From NCBI GenBank assembly GCA_031430595.1, contig JANPBU010000054.1:1-27348 (forward strand): a DNA stretch of 27,348 bases, read 5' to 3'. The notes under the pieces are model-generated. The model ran no database searches. It saw only the letters and a list, made by a program, of their open reading frames with translations, and was not told the origin of the DNA. This document shows positions 1 to 8,583 of the stretch, one piece after another. How positions within the stretch are numbered: the stretch's first letter is position 1; every line of letters begins with the position of its first letter. The position numbers and the translations under genes are program-made. The stretch is from JANNBN01 sp031430595. Its GTDB lineage: Bacteria > Actinomycetota > Acidimicrobiia > Acidimicrobiales > JANYDT01.

Positions 1-364
1 CGATGAGGGCTACATCTACATCTGCGACCGCAAGAAGGACATGATCATTTCCGGTGGCGTGAACATCTACCCAGCCGAGATTGAGGCGGCACTGGAGGTC
101 CATCCCAATGTGTTCGACGTCGCGGTCTTTGGTGTCCCCGACGAAAACTGGGGCGAGGCCGTGCACGCGATCATCGTCGCTCGGCCGTCTGCTTCGCTCA
201 CCGCCGACGACGTCATGTCGTATGCGCGCGAACATTTGGCTGGATACAAAGTGCCCCGTTCGATTTCCTTTCTCGATGAACTCCCCCGCACCGGCTCAGG
301 CAAGATCTTGAAGCGCGAGCTGCGAGCACCATTCTGGGCTGGGCAATCCCGCATGGTCGGGTAG
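1..364 (+). CDS. AMP-dependent acyl-CoA ligase, C-terminal part (5' end outside window)
   Basis: Open from the window edge in the frame of base 2 to TAG at 362-364. It encodes the C-terminal subdomain of an AMP-forming acyl-CoA synthetase (carboxylate + ATP + CoA to acyl-CoA). Visible are the hinge/A8 motif around DEGYIYICDRKKDMI, the GGVNIYPAEIE segment, and the A10 motif with the catalytic lysine in GSGKILKREL. The last residues (KRELRAPFWAG, ending MVG) closely resemble the end of the ligase encoded on the opposite strand at 1721-3316, so the two are paralogues pointing at each other. The substrate cannot be read from this piece; FadD-like medium/long-chain fatty acid or related carboxylate activation is the family expectation. 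Confidence 0.93.
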   Translation, partial: DEGYIYICDRKKDMIISGGVNIYPAEIEAALEVHPNVFDVAVFGVPDENWGEAVHAIIVARPSASLTADDVMSYAREHLAGYKVPRSISFLDELPRTGSGKILKRELRAPFWAGQSRMVG

Positions 365-419
365 CGCCCGTCTCCGCAGTCTGGCTTATGGAGGGGTCTG
401 ACTTTCGGAGTCCGAGTCT

Positions 420-596
420 CTGAATCTGGAACTTCGCGACGTCCAAGCTTTCATTGCTGTCGTCGAAGAACGAAGCTTCACCGGTGCCGCAGTTCGGCTC
501 CACACCACCCAGCAACAACTAAGCGCACAGATTAAACGTTTCGAACGCTCCATCGGAGTTGAATTATTTGTGCGAACAACGCGAAGGCTCGAGGTC
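420..596 (+). pseudogene. LysR-family regulator, N-terminal HTH remnant
   Basis: Translation from 420 reads LNLELRDVQAFIAVVEE, then SFTGAAVRLHTTQQQLSAQIKR and LFVRTTRRLEV. This is the winged-helix DNA-binding domain of a LysR-type regulator. Homology ends abruptly near 596, where the DNA becomes an antisense CoA-transferase fragment, so about 60 of ~300 residues survive. No ATG, GTG or TTG lies between the in-frame stop at 399-401 and the start of homology; a GGAG at 407-410 sits 9 nt before a CTG at 420, so either CTG was the start or an ATG was lost. The frame stays open to 1184, but the rest has no LysR character. Confidence 0.8.
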
Positions 597-821
597 ATCG
601 CGGAAGTCGGGATGTGCGAGCGAGATCATTGCCTTGGCCCGTTCGGGGATCGACTTGCCCTTGAGGTTGACGAGTCCGAACTCGGTGACCACGAACATCA
701 TGTCGCTCCGAGGGGCGGTAACGATGTTGCCGGGCGTCAGGTTCAGCACCACCCGGCTGCGTCGGTCGCCGTTGCGTTCGTAGGTCGACGACATGCACGC
801 CATCATGCTCGTCAACCCCAA
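588..821 (-). pseudogene. Acetyl-CoA hydrolase / 4-hydroxybutyrate CoA-transferase, internal C-terminal fragment
   Basis: The minus strand encodes SSTYERNGDRRSRVV, a TPGNIVTAPRSD segment, VTEFGLVNLKGKS and ERAKAMISLAHPDFRDDLE. This is the conserved C-terminal region of the acetyl-CoA hydrolase/transferase family, which moves CoA between acyl groups. Both ends are missing: similarity stops at DLE, at the junction with the LysR remnant, and nothing recognisable precedes SSTY beyond a short stretch. About 70 of ~430 residues remain. The two fragments share the hexamer CTCGAG at 588-593, a possible microhomology at the deletion joint. Confidence 0.75.
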
Positions 822-889
822 CTCGAAACCCTCATCGAAGACGGCTCCCTCACTCAGGACTCACCACGAATGAGACGATTGCTGGTTGT

Positions 890-1552
890 CTACGACGACG
901 GGTCGAACACCAGCGGGACGGCGAGGTGCGCCAGGCGTAGTTTTTCGGTGGTGGAGTCGTCGGCACAAAAGATCCGAACGAGCAAGGCGTGCAAATCGGG
1001 GCTGATGGGCGCGATGGCGTCGAGGCGTCGCTTTGTGGGCGGTGCCCAAAGTTGTCGAACGTCAAAGAACGTGCCGACCAGCTCCAACATGCGTTCGAAG
1101 AGCAACATGCGTGCCGCTGCGTCGTTGTTGGTTGCCAAGCCAGCGGCCGCCCGAAATCGGTCCTGCGCGGCTGCCCTCAAATAGCGGGTGCGGGTGGCGT
1201 CGAGTGGTGGCTTGCCTTGAGCCAAAATAGCAGTGACGTGATCATGAATTCGGGCGAGCGAGCCGTCGGGGTCGTACAAGATCTTGGCTGACGGCCACGC
1301 GTCGGCGGCGTTGTCGGGGTTCTGCGAAAAGTAGGCCATCGCGGTTGCTTCGTTGATGTGTACCAACTCGAACTCTTGTCCGTCGCGCTCCGCGACGCCC
1401 ATCACGAATCCGGGCCGGTCGACGATGATGACGAGATCCGCGTCGCTGTCCGGCCGCGCCGTTCCCCGAGCTTGGGAACCGAAGAGCAGAACTCCCCGCG
1501 TCATGGGATCAGCCGCCAGTGCTTCAACGAACGAAGCGATTGCCGAGTTCAT
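890..1552 (-). CDS. Nucleotidyltransferase-domain protein (NTP_transf_2 superfamily)
   Basis: A 220-aa protein when started at the ATG at 1552 (an in-frame ATG at 1582 would add ten residues). Near the N terminus, LFGSQARGT followed by PDSDADLVII gives the GSx10DxD signature of polymerase-beta-like nucleotidyltransferases, with G25, S26, D37 and D39; the aspartates bind the catalytic metal. The C-terminal half is helical-looking and contains AAAQDRFRAAAGLATNNDAAARMLLFERML. Such proteins may nucleotidylate antibiotics or proteins, or act as MNT antitoxins, and the sequence does not decide between these. The start lies 4 nt after the stop of the short flavoprotein remnant (1557-1640), which has a good ribosome site, so translation may be coupled. 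It lies between truncated genes and looks like a later arrival or a deletion survivor. Confidence 0.82.
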   Translation of the reverse strand: MNSAIASFVEALAADPMTRGVLLFGSQARGTARPDSDADLVIIVDRPGFVMGVAERDGQEFELVHINEATAMAYFSQNPDNAADAWPSAKILYDPDGSLARIHDHVTAILAQGKPPLDATRTRYLRAAAQDRFRAAAGLATNNDAAARMLLFERMLELVGTFFDVRQLWAPPTKRRLDAIAPISPDLHALLVRIFCADDSTTEKLRLAHLAVPLVFDPSS

Positions 1553-1556
1553 CGGT

Positions 1557-1640
1557 TCATACTTCCAGACCCGGATCGGCACCGATGACCAAGTAGTCGG
1601 CTTGCAATGTGTCGTCGTTCTTGCGGGCGTTTTCGTTCAT
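1557..1640 (-). pseudogene. N-terminal remnant of an FAD/NAD(P)-binding flavoprotein
   Basis: This 27-codon frame begins MNENARKNDDTLQADYLVIGA and then runs into unrelated DPGLEV and a stop. ADYLVIGA is the first strand of a Rossmann FAD-binding fold, and the sequence breaks exactly where GxGxxG should continue. An AGAGG ribosome site is placed 8 nt before the ATG, so this was the authentic start of a flavoprotein (monooxygenase- or oxidoreductase-like) now deleted. It overlaps the 5' flank of the nucleotidyltransferase gene and may serve as its leader. Confidence 0.6.
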
Positions 1641-1720
1641 TGGAAAGATCCTCTGAGAAAGAAGGTGAATAGAAAAGGTGGCAGCTGAAACACGGGCAGT
1701 GGCGCGGATCGAAGGCGCTG

Positions 1721-3316
1721 TTACCCAACATTGCGGTCGTAGCCTTCCCAGTACGGAGCGCGCAATTCGCGCTTGAGGACCTTCATCGCTCCTGACAACG
1801 GCAGTGGATCGGTTCGGAAAGTGACGCCCTTGGGCACCTTGTAGCCGGCGATCAGCTGCCGAGCATGAGCGATGAGCTCGATCTCGGTGGTCACGGCGCC
1901 ATCTCGCAGCACGACAATTGCGTGCACGGCCTCGCCCCATTCGTTGCTCGGAATGCCGATCACGGCCACCTGCTGCACGGCTGGGTGGCCGGCGAGAGCA
2001 TTCTCGACCTCGGCCGAGTAGACGTTCTCGCCGCCGGTGACGATCATGTCCTTGACCCGGTCGACGAGGAACAGATAGCCCTCGTCATCGAGGTAGCCAG
2101 CATCGCCCGAGTGATACCAACCGCCGGCGAATGCCTCGGCGGTTGCTTCGGGCTTGTTCCAGTACTCGAGCATGAAATTGCCGCCCCTGGCGCAGACCTC
2201 GCCGGTCTCACCAACGCCAAGTTCTTCGCCATCGATGTCCTGGATCGAGAGCACGACACCTGGAACGGGGGCTCCCGCAGCACGCAGCCGCGGGCCTCCG
2301 GCGCGATGATCCTCCGGCGACAGGACCGTCAACAACGGGGATGCCTCGGTCATGCCGTAGACCTGCCACAGGTTCAATGCCGGGTACAGCTCGGTCAGCT
2401 TCTCGATGAGCACCTGTGGCATCGGCGAGGCGCCGTAGCCGAGATCCTTGATGGGTTCGAGCGCGTCGGGGGTGAACTCGGGGTGGCCGAGCATCATCCC
2501 GATCATCGTCGGCACCATCATCGTGAAATTCGGTTGGTAGGCGCGGATCGCCTTCATCGCCGCCACGGGCTCGTACATCGGTAAGGTGATGATCTGGCCG
2601 CCGACCGCAGGGACGCACACCATCGGCGCGGTGGAGGCGGCATGGAACATCGGCGTCTGCAGCAGCATCCGGTTGCCACGCTTGAGCGGCAGCCCCACCA
2701 GGCAATGGTACGCGTTGAGCATCTGGGGGCGCTGGCTGCACAGCACTCCTTTGGGAAGCCCGGTTGTGCCGCCGGTATACATCAAGATGACCGGATCGGA
2801 CTCCTCGCCTTCGTCGGGGATGACCGCGGGCGACGAGGCGAGCATGTCGTCGTAGGTGCCGGTGTGGGGCACGTCGCCGTCGCCGACGAGGATCACATGC
2901 TCGAGTCCGGCCTCGACCTTCACCGCGTCGATCAGCGCGGCGAAGATCTTGTCGACGAAACACACCGTGCTGCCGGAGTCCTTGAGGACATAGGCGAGCT
3001 CGGCCGCGGCGAACCGTAGGTTGAGCGGATTGACGACGCCGCCACCGAGCATCGCGGCGTGAAACAGTTCGAGGTACTCGGGTGAGTTCGCCATCATCAG
3101 CGCGAACCGGTCGCCACGTCCGACCCCGAGCCCCTGCAGCCCGCCGATCGCTCGGGCGACGCGGTCGAGATGCTCGGCATAGGTGCGAGTCACACCCGTG
3201 GCCGCGTTGGTCGTGCACGGACGATCCGCGTTGCGCTTCACCGATGGCAAGAACAACCGGTGATAGATCAACTCTTTCGTGGTCGTCGCGGCGAGTTGCT
3301 GGAATGTGTCGTTCAT
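1721..3316 (-). CDS. AMP-forming acyl-CoA ligase (FadD-like), 531 aa
   Basis: A full-length ANL-superfamily ligase that adenylates a carboxylate and transfers it to CoA. Motifs in order: MYTGGTTGLPKGVL (phosphate-binding P-loop, A3), YGMTEASP (A5), YHSGDAGYLDDEGYLFLVDR (A7/A8 hinge) and GGENVYSAEVE. The A10 region reads SGAMKVLKREL, so the catalytic lysine is kept although the usual SGK glycine is replaced by methionine. The ATG at 3316 gives the conventional start MNDTFQQL; an upstream in-frame ATG at 3388 adds 24 residues without family character. It is convergent with the paralogous ligase ending at 364. The DNA looks more GC-rich than most of the downstream window. The substrate is not determinable; fatty acid or aromatic/steroid side-chain acids are typical in actinobacteria. 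Confidence 0.93.
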   Translation of the reverse strand: MNDTFQQLAATTTKELIYHRLFLPSVKRNADRPCTTNAATGVTRTYAEHLDRVARAIGGLQGLGVGRGDRFALMMANSPEYLELFHAAMLGGGVVNPLNLRFAAAELAYVLKDSGSTVCFVDKIFAALIDAVKVEAGLEHVILVGDGDVPHTGTYDDMLASSPAVIPDEGEESDPVILMYTGGTTGLPKGVLCSQRPQMLNAYHCLVGLPLKRGNRMLLQTPMFHAASTAPMVCVPAVGGQIITLPMYEPVAAMKAIRAYQPNFTMMVPTMIGMMLGHPEFTPDALEPIKDLGYGASPMPQVLIEKLTELYPALNLWQVYGMTEASPLLTVLSPEDHRAGGPRLRAAGAPVPGVVLSIQDIDGEELGVGETGEVCARGGNFMLEYWNKPEATAEAFAGGWYHSGDAGYLDDEGYLFLVDRVKDMIVTGGENVYSAEVENALAGHPAVQQVAVIGIPSNEWGEAVHAIVVLRDGAVTTEIELIAHARQLIAGYKVPKGVTFRTDPLPLSGAMKVLKRELRAPYWEGYDRNVG

Positions 3317-3411
3317 GATGAACCGTCCGGTCGGTGAATAGGGCCGGACACCAGCGTCTGGGTTTCGTGCTCGGTGAACATCACCCATTCGGGTATTCCT
3401 ATGGGTACGAG

Positions 3412-6159
3412 CTACTTCTTGCGGCTGGCGACGTGTACCGCGAGTTGTGCGCGCTTGTTGATGCCGAGTTTGGTGAAGATGTGCGAAAGATGCGACTTCA
3501 CTGTGTCGGGCGACATCAGAAGACGAGCCGCGACTTCACGGTTCGAGAGACCGTCGTGAACAAGGTCAGCGACTTGTCGCTCTGTCGGCGAGAGGCTGTC
3601 CCACCCAATCGATGGACGGCCGCGCTGGCCCCGGGTCCGCTCGATGTAGGCAATCGTGGATGCCACGTCGAAGTTTGCGCCGCCAGCGAAGGAGACCGCA
3701 AACTCGTCGCCCAGCGCATCAACCGTCGCCCGACGTGCCGCATCCACTACGCGCTTGAATGGCAGTTGCATCCGAATTTCCATGGCGTCTCTCATCGATG
3801 CGGTTGCTCCGAACAATCGCGCCGCCTCTACGAAATCGCCGCACGCAGCACCCGCGCACGCAAGTACTTCGATCGCTTCGGGCAACCAGACGAGGTTGCC
3901 GTGTTTCACGTGCAGCGCAATTGCCTCGCGCACAAGATCGTCGGCGCGTGATGTCTCATGTTCCAGCACGTCGAGGGCTGCAAGCATCGTTAGCGCCTTC
4001 GCTCGAATCAGGACATGGTCAACCTGCTGAGCCAACTCGAACAGATAGTCTGCGCGCGTACGGGTGTCAGCGAGATCCTCTACCAAAAATGCCGCCATGA
4101 CCGCAACCGAGACAGTTTCGCAACGGGCAACGGGCGATCTATCGAGTCGCTGAGCAAGCGCCACATCAAGGTTTCGGAGAACCCCCGCAGGGTCCGCTGA
4201 AAGTTGTTCGGCTCCCGCTAGGACTGTCAGTAAATCCTCGGTGAGTTGCTCTCCTTCACGTCGTGCGCGATCGTTCCGACGAGTAACTTCCCCTACGGTT
4301 CGTCGCGGCAATCCGCGTGTTGCTCGACAAAAGGAAATGACGAAGCGCGGAACCTCTTCGCGAAGGTTCCCCAGTGCATCGGTTTCCAACGCTGCGATGG
4401 CCAGTTCCTCTGCACGCAGAAGTTCTCCTGCCTGGCCACGGGCGAACGCCTCCCACATCAACTGCGAGCCAATCAGCAGAGGTTGTCCAAATTCGAAGAC
4501 GCGCGGGCGAGCCCGTTCAAGCGCTTCGAGCCCTTCTTTGGTGTACCCCCGGCGGATCAGAGGAACTGCTTCCCAAGTAAGGGTCCCGACCAGAGCGAAC
4601 GTGTCGTTAGCCGCGGCGAGAAGTTCGACCGTTTTCTCCCATTGCGGACGCCAGGCCGCAAGGTCCACGAAAGACAACGCGGTCGTGAGGGTCGAACTGG
4701 CGCGCCCCGATGCCTTTGGATCGCCGATTGCTGAGCCCATGGCCATCGCCCGGTTGGAGTCTTCCAGAGCAGCTGCGAAGTTGCCCATTGTCATCAGCCA
4801 TTCGCCGCGGTAGGCCAGCATCCGAGCCCGGAGCACTGAGGGCTCATCATCGCCGAGTTCCAATGCCCGGGTGGCCCACGTCGCTCCCTCCGACCGTTCT
4901 CCACCAACGTCCCAGTACGCGGCGAGATCACACACCATGGCCGACAGCGACTCGACGTCGGCCCCGTCTCGGAACCACGCCAGCGCCGCTCGAAGGTTGT
5001 CGTGGTCGTGGTCAAGCGCAGCGACCGATGCAAAGTGAGCCGATGTCTCACATGTTGGACCTACTCGTTTTGCTATGCCTGCATAGTAGATTGCGTGACG
5101 TTGCCGCCAGTGACGCAGGCTTCCTTCCTGGTCGAGCCGGCGTTGGCAAAACTGACGAACCGTTTCGAGCATCGAGAATCGGCCGGCTCGCTCACCTTCC
5201 AGCGACTCGACTAGCGAATGCTCAACAAGCCGGTCAAGCAAATCGAGGATGGCCACCTCGGGAAGTTCACCATCGGTGCAGACCGCTTCGGCGCCAGTGA
5301 GATCAAACGAACCCACGAACATCGACAGCCGGAGCAGGAGGTTTCGTGAACGGTCATCGAGCAAGCCAAAACTCCACTGAATTGATGCCTCAAGTGTTCG
5401 GTGCCGCCGCATAACCAAAGACGAACCCCCGCTGAGTATTCGCAGTGAGTCGCTGAGTCCGTCGAGAATTGCCTGGGGCGTAAGTGATCGAATTCGTGCG
5501 GCGGCAAACTCGATCGCCAGGGGAATGCCATCAAGACTCCGGCAGATCTCGGCAACAATCCGCCCGTTATCGGTTGTCGCAACAAACGTCGGACGAACAA
5601 ACCGGGCACGTTCGAAAAACAGAGCTACCGCTTCGGTATCTCTGATCGTGGCGAGATCATGGTCCCATGAGGTTTCGGGGAGAGTGAGAGGCGGAACACG
5701 CCAGGTGAGTTCCGAAGGAACGTTCAGCGAAATCCGGCTAGTACTAAGTACACGTATGTAAGGGCAGCGTTGCAAGATCGTGTCGATGACTTTGGCAGCG
5801 GCCTCCACAAGATGTTCGCAGTTGTCAAACACGAGCAAAGCGTTCTGGTCGCGCAACCGACCGGTCACGAGTTCTAAGGCCGAACGTGATCCTTCAAGTT
5901 CACCAATCACCACCCGTCCAAGGGTCGATGCAATCGTCGACGGGTCGTTCACCGGTGCAAGTTCAAGCCACCACACTCCGTCGGGAAACTGGTCAAGCTG
6001 CGCTGAGGCGGTCTGGATGGCCAGGCGGGTCTTACCTGCGCCACCGGACCCCACGATCGTGACGAGTCTGTGGTCTGCGAGGTAGCCCGTGAGTTCCTTT
6101 ACCTCGTGTTCTCGGCCGATAAACGATGACAGACGGACGGGGAGGTTGTTTGGGCTCAT
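3412..6159 (-). CDS. LuxR-family transcriptional regulator with N-terminal STAND-like ATPase domain
   Basis: A 915-aa regulator. Residues 12-16 (SFIGR) start the ATPase module, with Walker A GSGGAGKT at 37-44 and Walker B-like LLVFDNCEH at about 108-116. A long helical, TPR-like middle follows (for example LRARMLAYRGEWLMTMGNFAAALEDSNRA). The end is a LuxR-type HTH: LSPTERQVADLVHDGLSNRE, then RLLMSPDTVKSHLSHIFTKLG. ATP-driven signal sensing followed by DNA binding is the family model; the signal is unknown. A GGAAG site lies about 6 nt before the ATG at 6159. It is divergent from the phosphoesterase gene across about 130 bp, so control of that gene is a plausible but unproven role. Confidence 0.93.
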   Translation of the reverse strand: MSPNNLPVRLSSFIGREHEVKELTGYLADHRLVTIVGSGGAGKTRLAIQTASAQLDQFPDGVWWLELAPVNDPSTIASTLGRVVIGELEGSRSALELVTGRLRDQNALLVFDNCEHLVEAAAKVIDTILQRCPYIRVLSTSRISLNVPSELTWRVPPLTLPETSWDHDLATIRDTEAVALFFERARFVRPTFVATTDNGRIVAEICRSLDGIPLAIEFAAARIRSLTPQAILDGLSDSLRILSGGSSLVMRRHRTLEASIQWSFGLLDDRSRNLLLRLSMFVGSFDLTGAEAVCTDGELPEVAILDLLDRLVEHSLVESLEGERAGRFSMLETVRQFCQRRLDQEGSLRHWRQRHAIYYAGIAKRVGPTCETSAHFASVAALDHDHDNLRAALAWFRDGADVESLSAMVCDLAAYWDVGGERSEGATWATRALELGDDEPSVLRARMLAYRGEWLMTMGNFAAALEDSNRAMAMGSAIGDPKASGRASSTLTTALSFVDLAAWRPQWEKTVELLAAANDTFALVGTLTWEAVPLIRRGYTKEGLEALERARPRVFEFGQPLLIGSQLMWEAFARGQAGELLRAEELAIAALETDALGNLREEVPRFVISFCRATRGLPRRTVGEVTRRNDRARREGEQLTEDLLTVLAGAEQLSADPAGVLRNLDVALAQRLDRSPVARCETVSVAVMAAFLVEDLADTRTRADYLFELAQQVDHVLIRAKALTMLAALDVLEHETSRADDLVREAIALHVKHGNLVWLPEAIEVLACAGAACGDFVEAARLFGATASMRDAMEIRMQLPFKRVVDAARRATVDALGDEFAVSFAGGANFDVASTIAYIERTRGQRGRPSIGWDSLSPTERQVADLVHDGLSNREVAARLLMSPDTVKSHLSHIFTKLGINKRAQLAVHVASRKK

Positions 6160-6294
6160 AGATGCTTCCGGTGCGCAGTGTTACAGATCCACACACGAGA
6201 CGACAGCTCGCGACAAGTAAGAACCTACCTTGTTGTCGGGCAAATCGCTTAAACGCTGGCCAGTCGAGTGTGATGGACTTCGAGGATGAGCGCC

Positions 6295-7797
6295 ATGCCC
6301 CAAGTCAAGACCGTTGTGATGTTGATGTTAGAGAATCGCTCGCTCGACAACGTGCTTGGTTTTTTACATCGCGATGGTAAGCCCGTCCGCATCGTCGGGG
6401 ATCCAAACCCGCCACACTTCGATGGTCTCTCGACCGAATTCGTGAACTTCCGAAAGAGCCGTCATTCAGACTTTTACAACGCATATTCGCCTACGGAGGG
6501 GTTCAGTTCGCTCGGCCCGCGTCAGGAGTGGCGGTCACCTCGATGGAATCCGAAGGAAGGAATGGCCAACGTCGAGGTACAGATGTACGGCGACCGCGAT
6601 GGTGAGGTCACTGCCCGCGGATGGGGCAACGATGCCCGAATGAAGGGCTTCGCCTACGACTACCCAACCCACAACGACAACGACGTGGGCGATGTCATGG
6701 GCGGGTACACCCGAGACGAACTGCCTGTGCTTTACGGACTCGCCGAGAACTTCGCGGTGTCAGACCGATGGTTCGGGTCCGTGCCAACCGAGACCGACCC
6801 GAACCGGGCCTTCTCCCTTTGCGGCACCGCACAGGGTGACGAGTACGAACTGCCCGCAAAGATTTTCACCACGCCGACGATCTTCAACGCATTGAACCCT
6901 TCGCCCGACGGTTCGTATCCCGGAAAGACCTGGGGAATCTTCCATCAAGGTGACCAGCACTCTGCGTTCAAGCCAAAGGACACCGTCTGTTACACGCAGG
7001 GTCGTTTCACGCAGGTGCAGGCCGCACTTTCGGCAGCCAACAGCACCGGCTGCATTGACCACATCTCATCGCTGTTAGAAAAGCTCCGCGGTGGCGACGA
7101 CGTGCCCGAGTTTTGTTACATCGAACCGGCATGGGGTTGGGGTATCGGAATGCCCGACGGTGACGACTACGTGGGTTACCAGGGCAACGACTATCACGCG
7201 CCCACGTGGCTCGGTCCAGCAGAGTGGGATCTCAACGAGTTGTACGTTGCGTTGCGCTCCAGCAAGCAGTGGGACCAGATGCTGTTCATTATCGTTTTCG
7301 ACGAACACGGCGGCACGTTCGACCATGTTGCACCACCGACAACGGTAAATCCCGACGGCATCAACAGTCACTTCCCCGTGCATTTCGATTTCACTCGTCT
7401 TGGACCGCGTGTCCCCGCGATTTTGGTGTCGCCGTTCGTTGGGCCCGGCACCGTCTTTCGCGCCCCTGCAGATGGCCCATCGTTTGATCACACTTCAGTG
7501 ATTCGAACTGTTCTCGAATGGGCTGGCGCGCCTGGCTCTGTTCTTTCGACGTTAGGCGCTCGGGTTGCCCAAGCCCCAACGTTCGACTCGGTGCTTTCTG
7601 CGGCAGTCGTGCAGGCATCGGCACCACAAACGTTCAATCCTCCGGCTTGGTTCGAAAAGCAATGCCCAAAGGGCGAACACCTCCCATTTGACGCTCCCGC
7701 ACTTTCCGTCGAAGACCACCGCATCGCTGTTGCTATGTCGTCCGACATCGAGGGCTACCTCGCCATCCTCAAAGGCCTCGCTGCCGCCAAGCGTTGA
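6295..7797 (+). CDS. Phospholipase C / acid phosphatase-like phosphoesterase (PF04185-type)
   Basis: About 500 aa. The N terminus QVKTVVMLMLENRSLDN matches the metal-site motif at the start of the phosphoesterase family that includes bacterial phospholipases C. Further marks are LAENFAVSDRWFGSVPTETD with PNRAFSLCG, IIVFDEHGGTFDHVAPP, and GPRVPAILVSPFVGPG followed by FDHTSVIRTVLEW. It would hydrolyse phosphomonoesters or phospholipid head groups. No signal peptide is visible, unusual for a family whose characterised members are mostly exported. Two starts compete: ATG 6286 is only 1 nt from the GAGG at 6282-6285, whereas ATG 6295 has a proper 9-nt spacing and begins directly before the motif, so I chose 6295. 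It is divergent from the LuxR regulator. Confidence 0.9.
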   Translation: MPQVKTVVMLMLENRSLDNVLGFLHRDGKPVRIVGDPNPPHFDGLSTEFVNFRKSRHSDFYNAYSPTEGFSSLGPRQEWRSPRWNPKEGMANVEVQMYGDRDGEVTARGWGNDARMKGFAYDYPTHNDNDVGDVMGGYTRDELPVLYGLAENFAVSDRWFGSVPTETDPNRAFSLCGTAQGDEYELPAKIFTTPTIFNALNPSPDGSYPGKTWGIFHQGDQHSAFKPKDTVCYTQGRFTQVQAALSAANSTGCIDHISSLLEKLRGGDDVPEFCYIEPAWGWGIGMPDGDDYVGYQGNDYHAPTWLGPAEWDLNELYVALRSSKQWDQMLFIIVFDEHGGTFDHVAPPTTVNPDGINSHFPVHFDFTRLGPRVPAILVSPFVGPGTVFRAPADGPSFDHTSVIRTVLEWAGAPGSVLSTLGARVAQAPTFDSVLSAAVVQASAPQTFNPPAWFEKQCPKGEHLPFDAPALSVEDHRIAVAMSSDIEGYLAILKGLAAAKR

Positions 7798-8020
7798 GCC
7801 ACTACGCCACTCACCGCGGCAGTTGATCATCTCGCGAAACTGCCCCCGTGGCGTTGAGATGCCTTGATCAACCACGTGGCATCGGCCGGCCTTGGCACTG
7901 GGCACTCACCCGCTGTTTTGGAACGCCTACCTGAACGGGTGATGTCTGCCAAACGCAAACGGCAGATACTGGGGTTCAAGAGCGCGATCGGCGCGTTCAG
8001 CGCACAGGGAGAGAACCCAA

Positions 8021-8413
8021 ATGGCCACACAAACCAACACCGAAATCGTCCAAAACATCTATGCGAACTTTGCAACCGGCGACATCCCAGCCGTCCTTGG
8101 GGCCATGGCCGACGACGTGCGATGGACCGAAGCCGAGGGATTCCCTATCACGGGCACGTTCGTCGGTCCTCAGGCAGTGCTCGAAGGCGTTTTCATGCGA
8201 CTCGGAGAAATCGGTGATGAGTTCGGAGTTGCACCCGAGCAGTTGGTAGCCGAAGGTGACACAGTGGTTGCGCTCGGAAACTACACATGGAAACGAAAAA
8301 GCAACGGCCAGCCGGCATCGGTGAAAATGGCCCACGTGTTGACCATTCGTGGCGGCAAAGTTGTCGCCTTCCAGCAGCACGTCGACACGGCCAGGGTTAG
8401 TGAACTTAGCTAG
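8021..8413 (+). CDS. SnoaL-like / NTF2-fold protein
   Basis: A 130-aa single-domain protein. The pattern IVQNIYANFATGDIPAVLGAM followed by DDVRWTEAEGFPITGTFVGP and VLTIRGGKVVAFQQHVDTA is that of SnoaL-like NTF2-fold proteins (ketosteroid isomerase/polyketide cyclase superfamily). These fold into a cone-shaped pocket; many members have no known reaction. GGGAGAG lies about 7 nt before the ATG. It stands alone between the phosphoesterase gene and a palindrome-bearing gap, with no obvious pathway partner. Confidence 0.85.
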   Translation: MATQTNTEIVQNIYANFATGDIPAVLGAMADDVRWTEAEGFPITGTFVGPQAVLEGVFMRLGEIGDEFGVAPEQLVAEGDTVVALGNYTWKRKSNGQPASVKMAHVLTIRGGKVVAFQQHVDTARVSELS

Positions 8414-8553
8414 TTCCCGGCACTTCGATTCACCTAAAGTAGGCCGATTTTTACAGTGCGCGGCCCGCTCTGTATGGCAGGCGATGCCGGGTCCGGTACC
8501 ACCCCGAACCGATTCGCTGGTCAGACGCCTTGCGTTATTGCCCTATCAGTTGA

Positions 8554-8583
8554 ACACGGAGGAATGTATACATTCCTCCGTGT
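8554..8583. repeat. Perfect 30-bp palindrome
   Basis: The left arm is ACACGGAGGAATGTA; bases 8569-8583 are its exact reverse complement, with no spacer. It sits in the 312-bp gap between the SnoaL-like gene and the AAA ATPase gene, 171 bp before the latter's proposed start. No T-run follows, so a simple rho-independent terminator is unlikely. A dimeric regulator's operator or a recombination/processing site are possible. The rest of the gap (8414-8725) contains no gene I can support. Confidence 0.85.

Noticed and set aside
1865..2584. Plus-strand open frame opposite the same ligase
   Set aside because: No family resemblance, and it completely overlaps a well-supported gene.
2208..3218. Long open frame antisense to the FadD-like ligase (336 codons)
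   Set aside because: It lies wholly within the ligase gene in another frame. Its arginine-rich, low-complexity composition is a by-product of high-GC codon use.
3334..3951. Plus-strand open frame opposite the LuxR regulator's 3' end
   Set aside because: The minus strand encodes a clear LuxR HTH here; the plus frame has no recognisable domain.
7822..7848. GGCAGTT...AACTGCC inverted repeat after the phosphoesterase gene as a terminator
   Set aside because: A 7-bp stem with a 13-nt loop and no T-run is too weak to call.
7791..7858. Repeated GCGTTGAG as a possible integron attC site
   Set aside because: Only a short direct repeat; the paired inverted core sites of attC are absent, and the flanking genes are not cassette-like.
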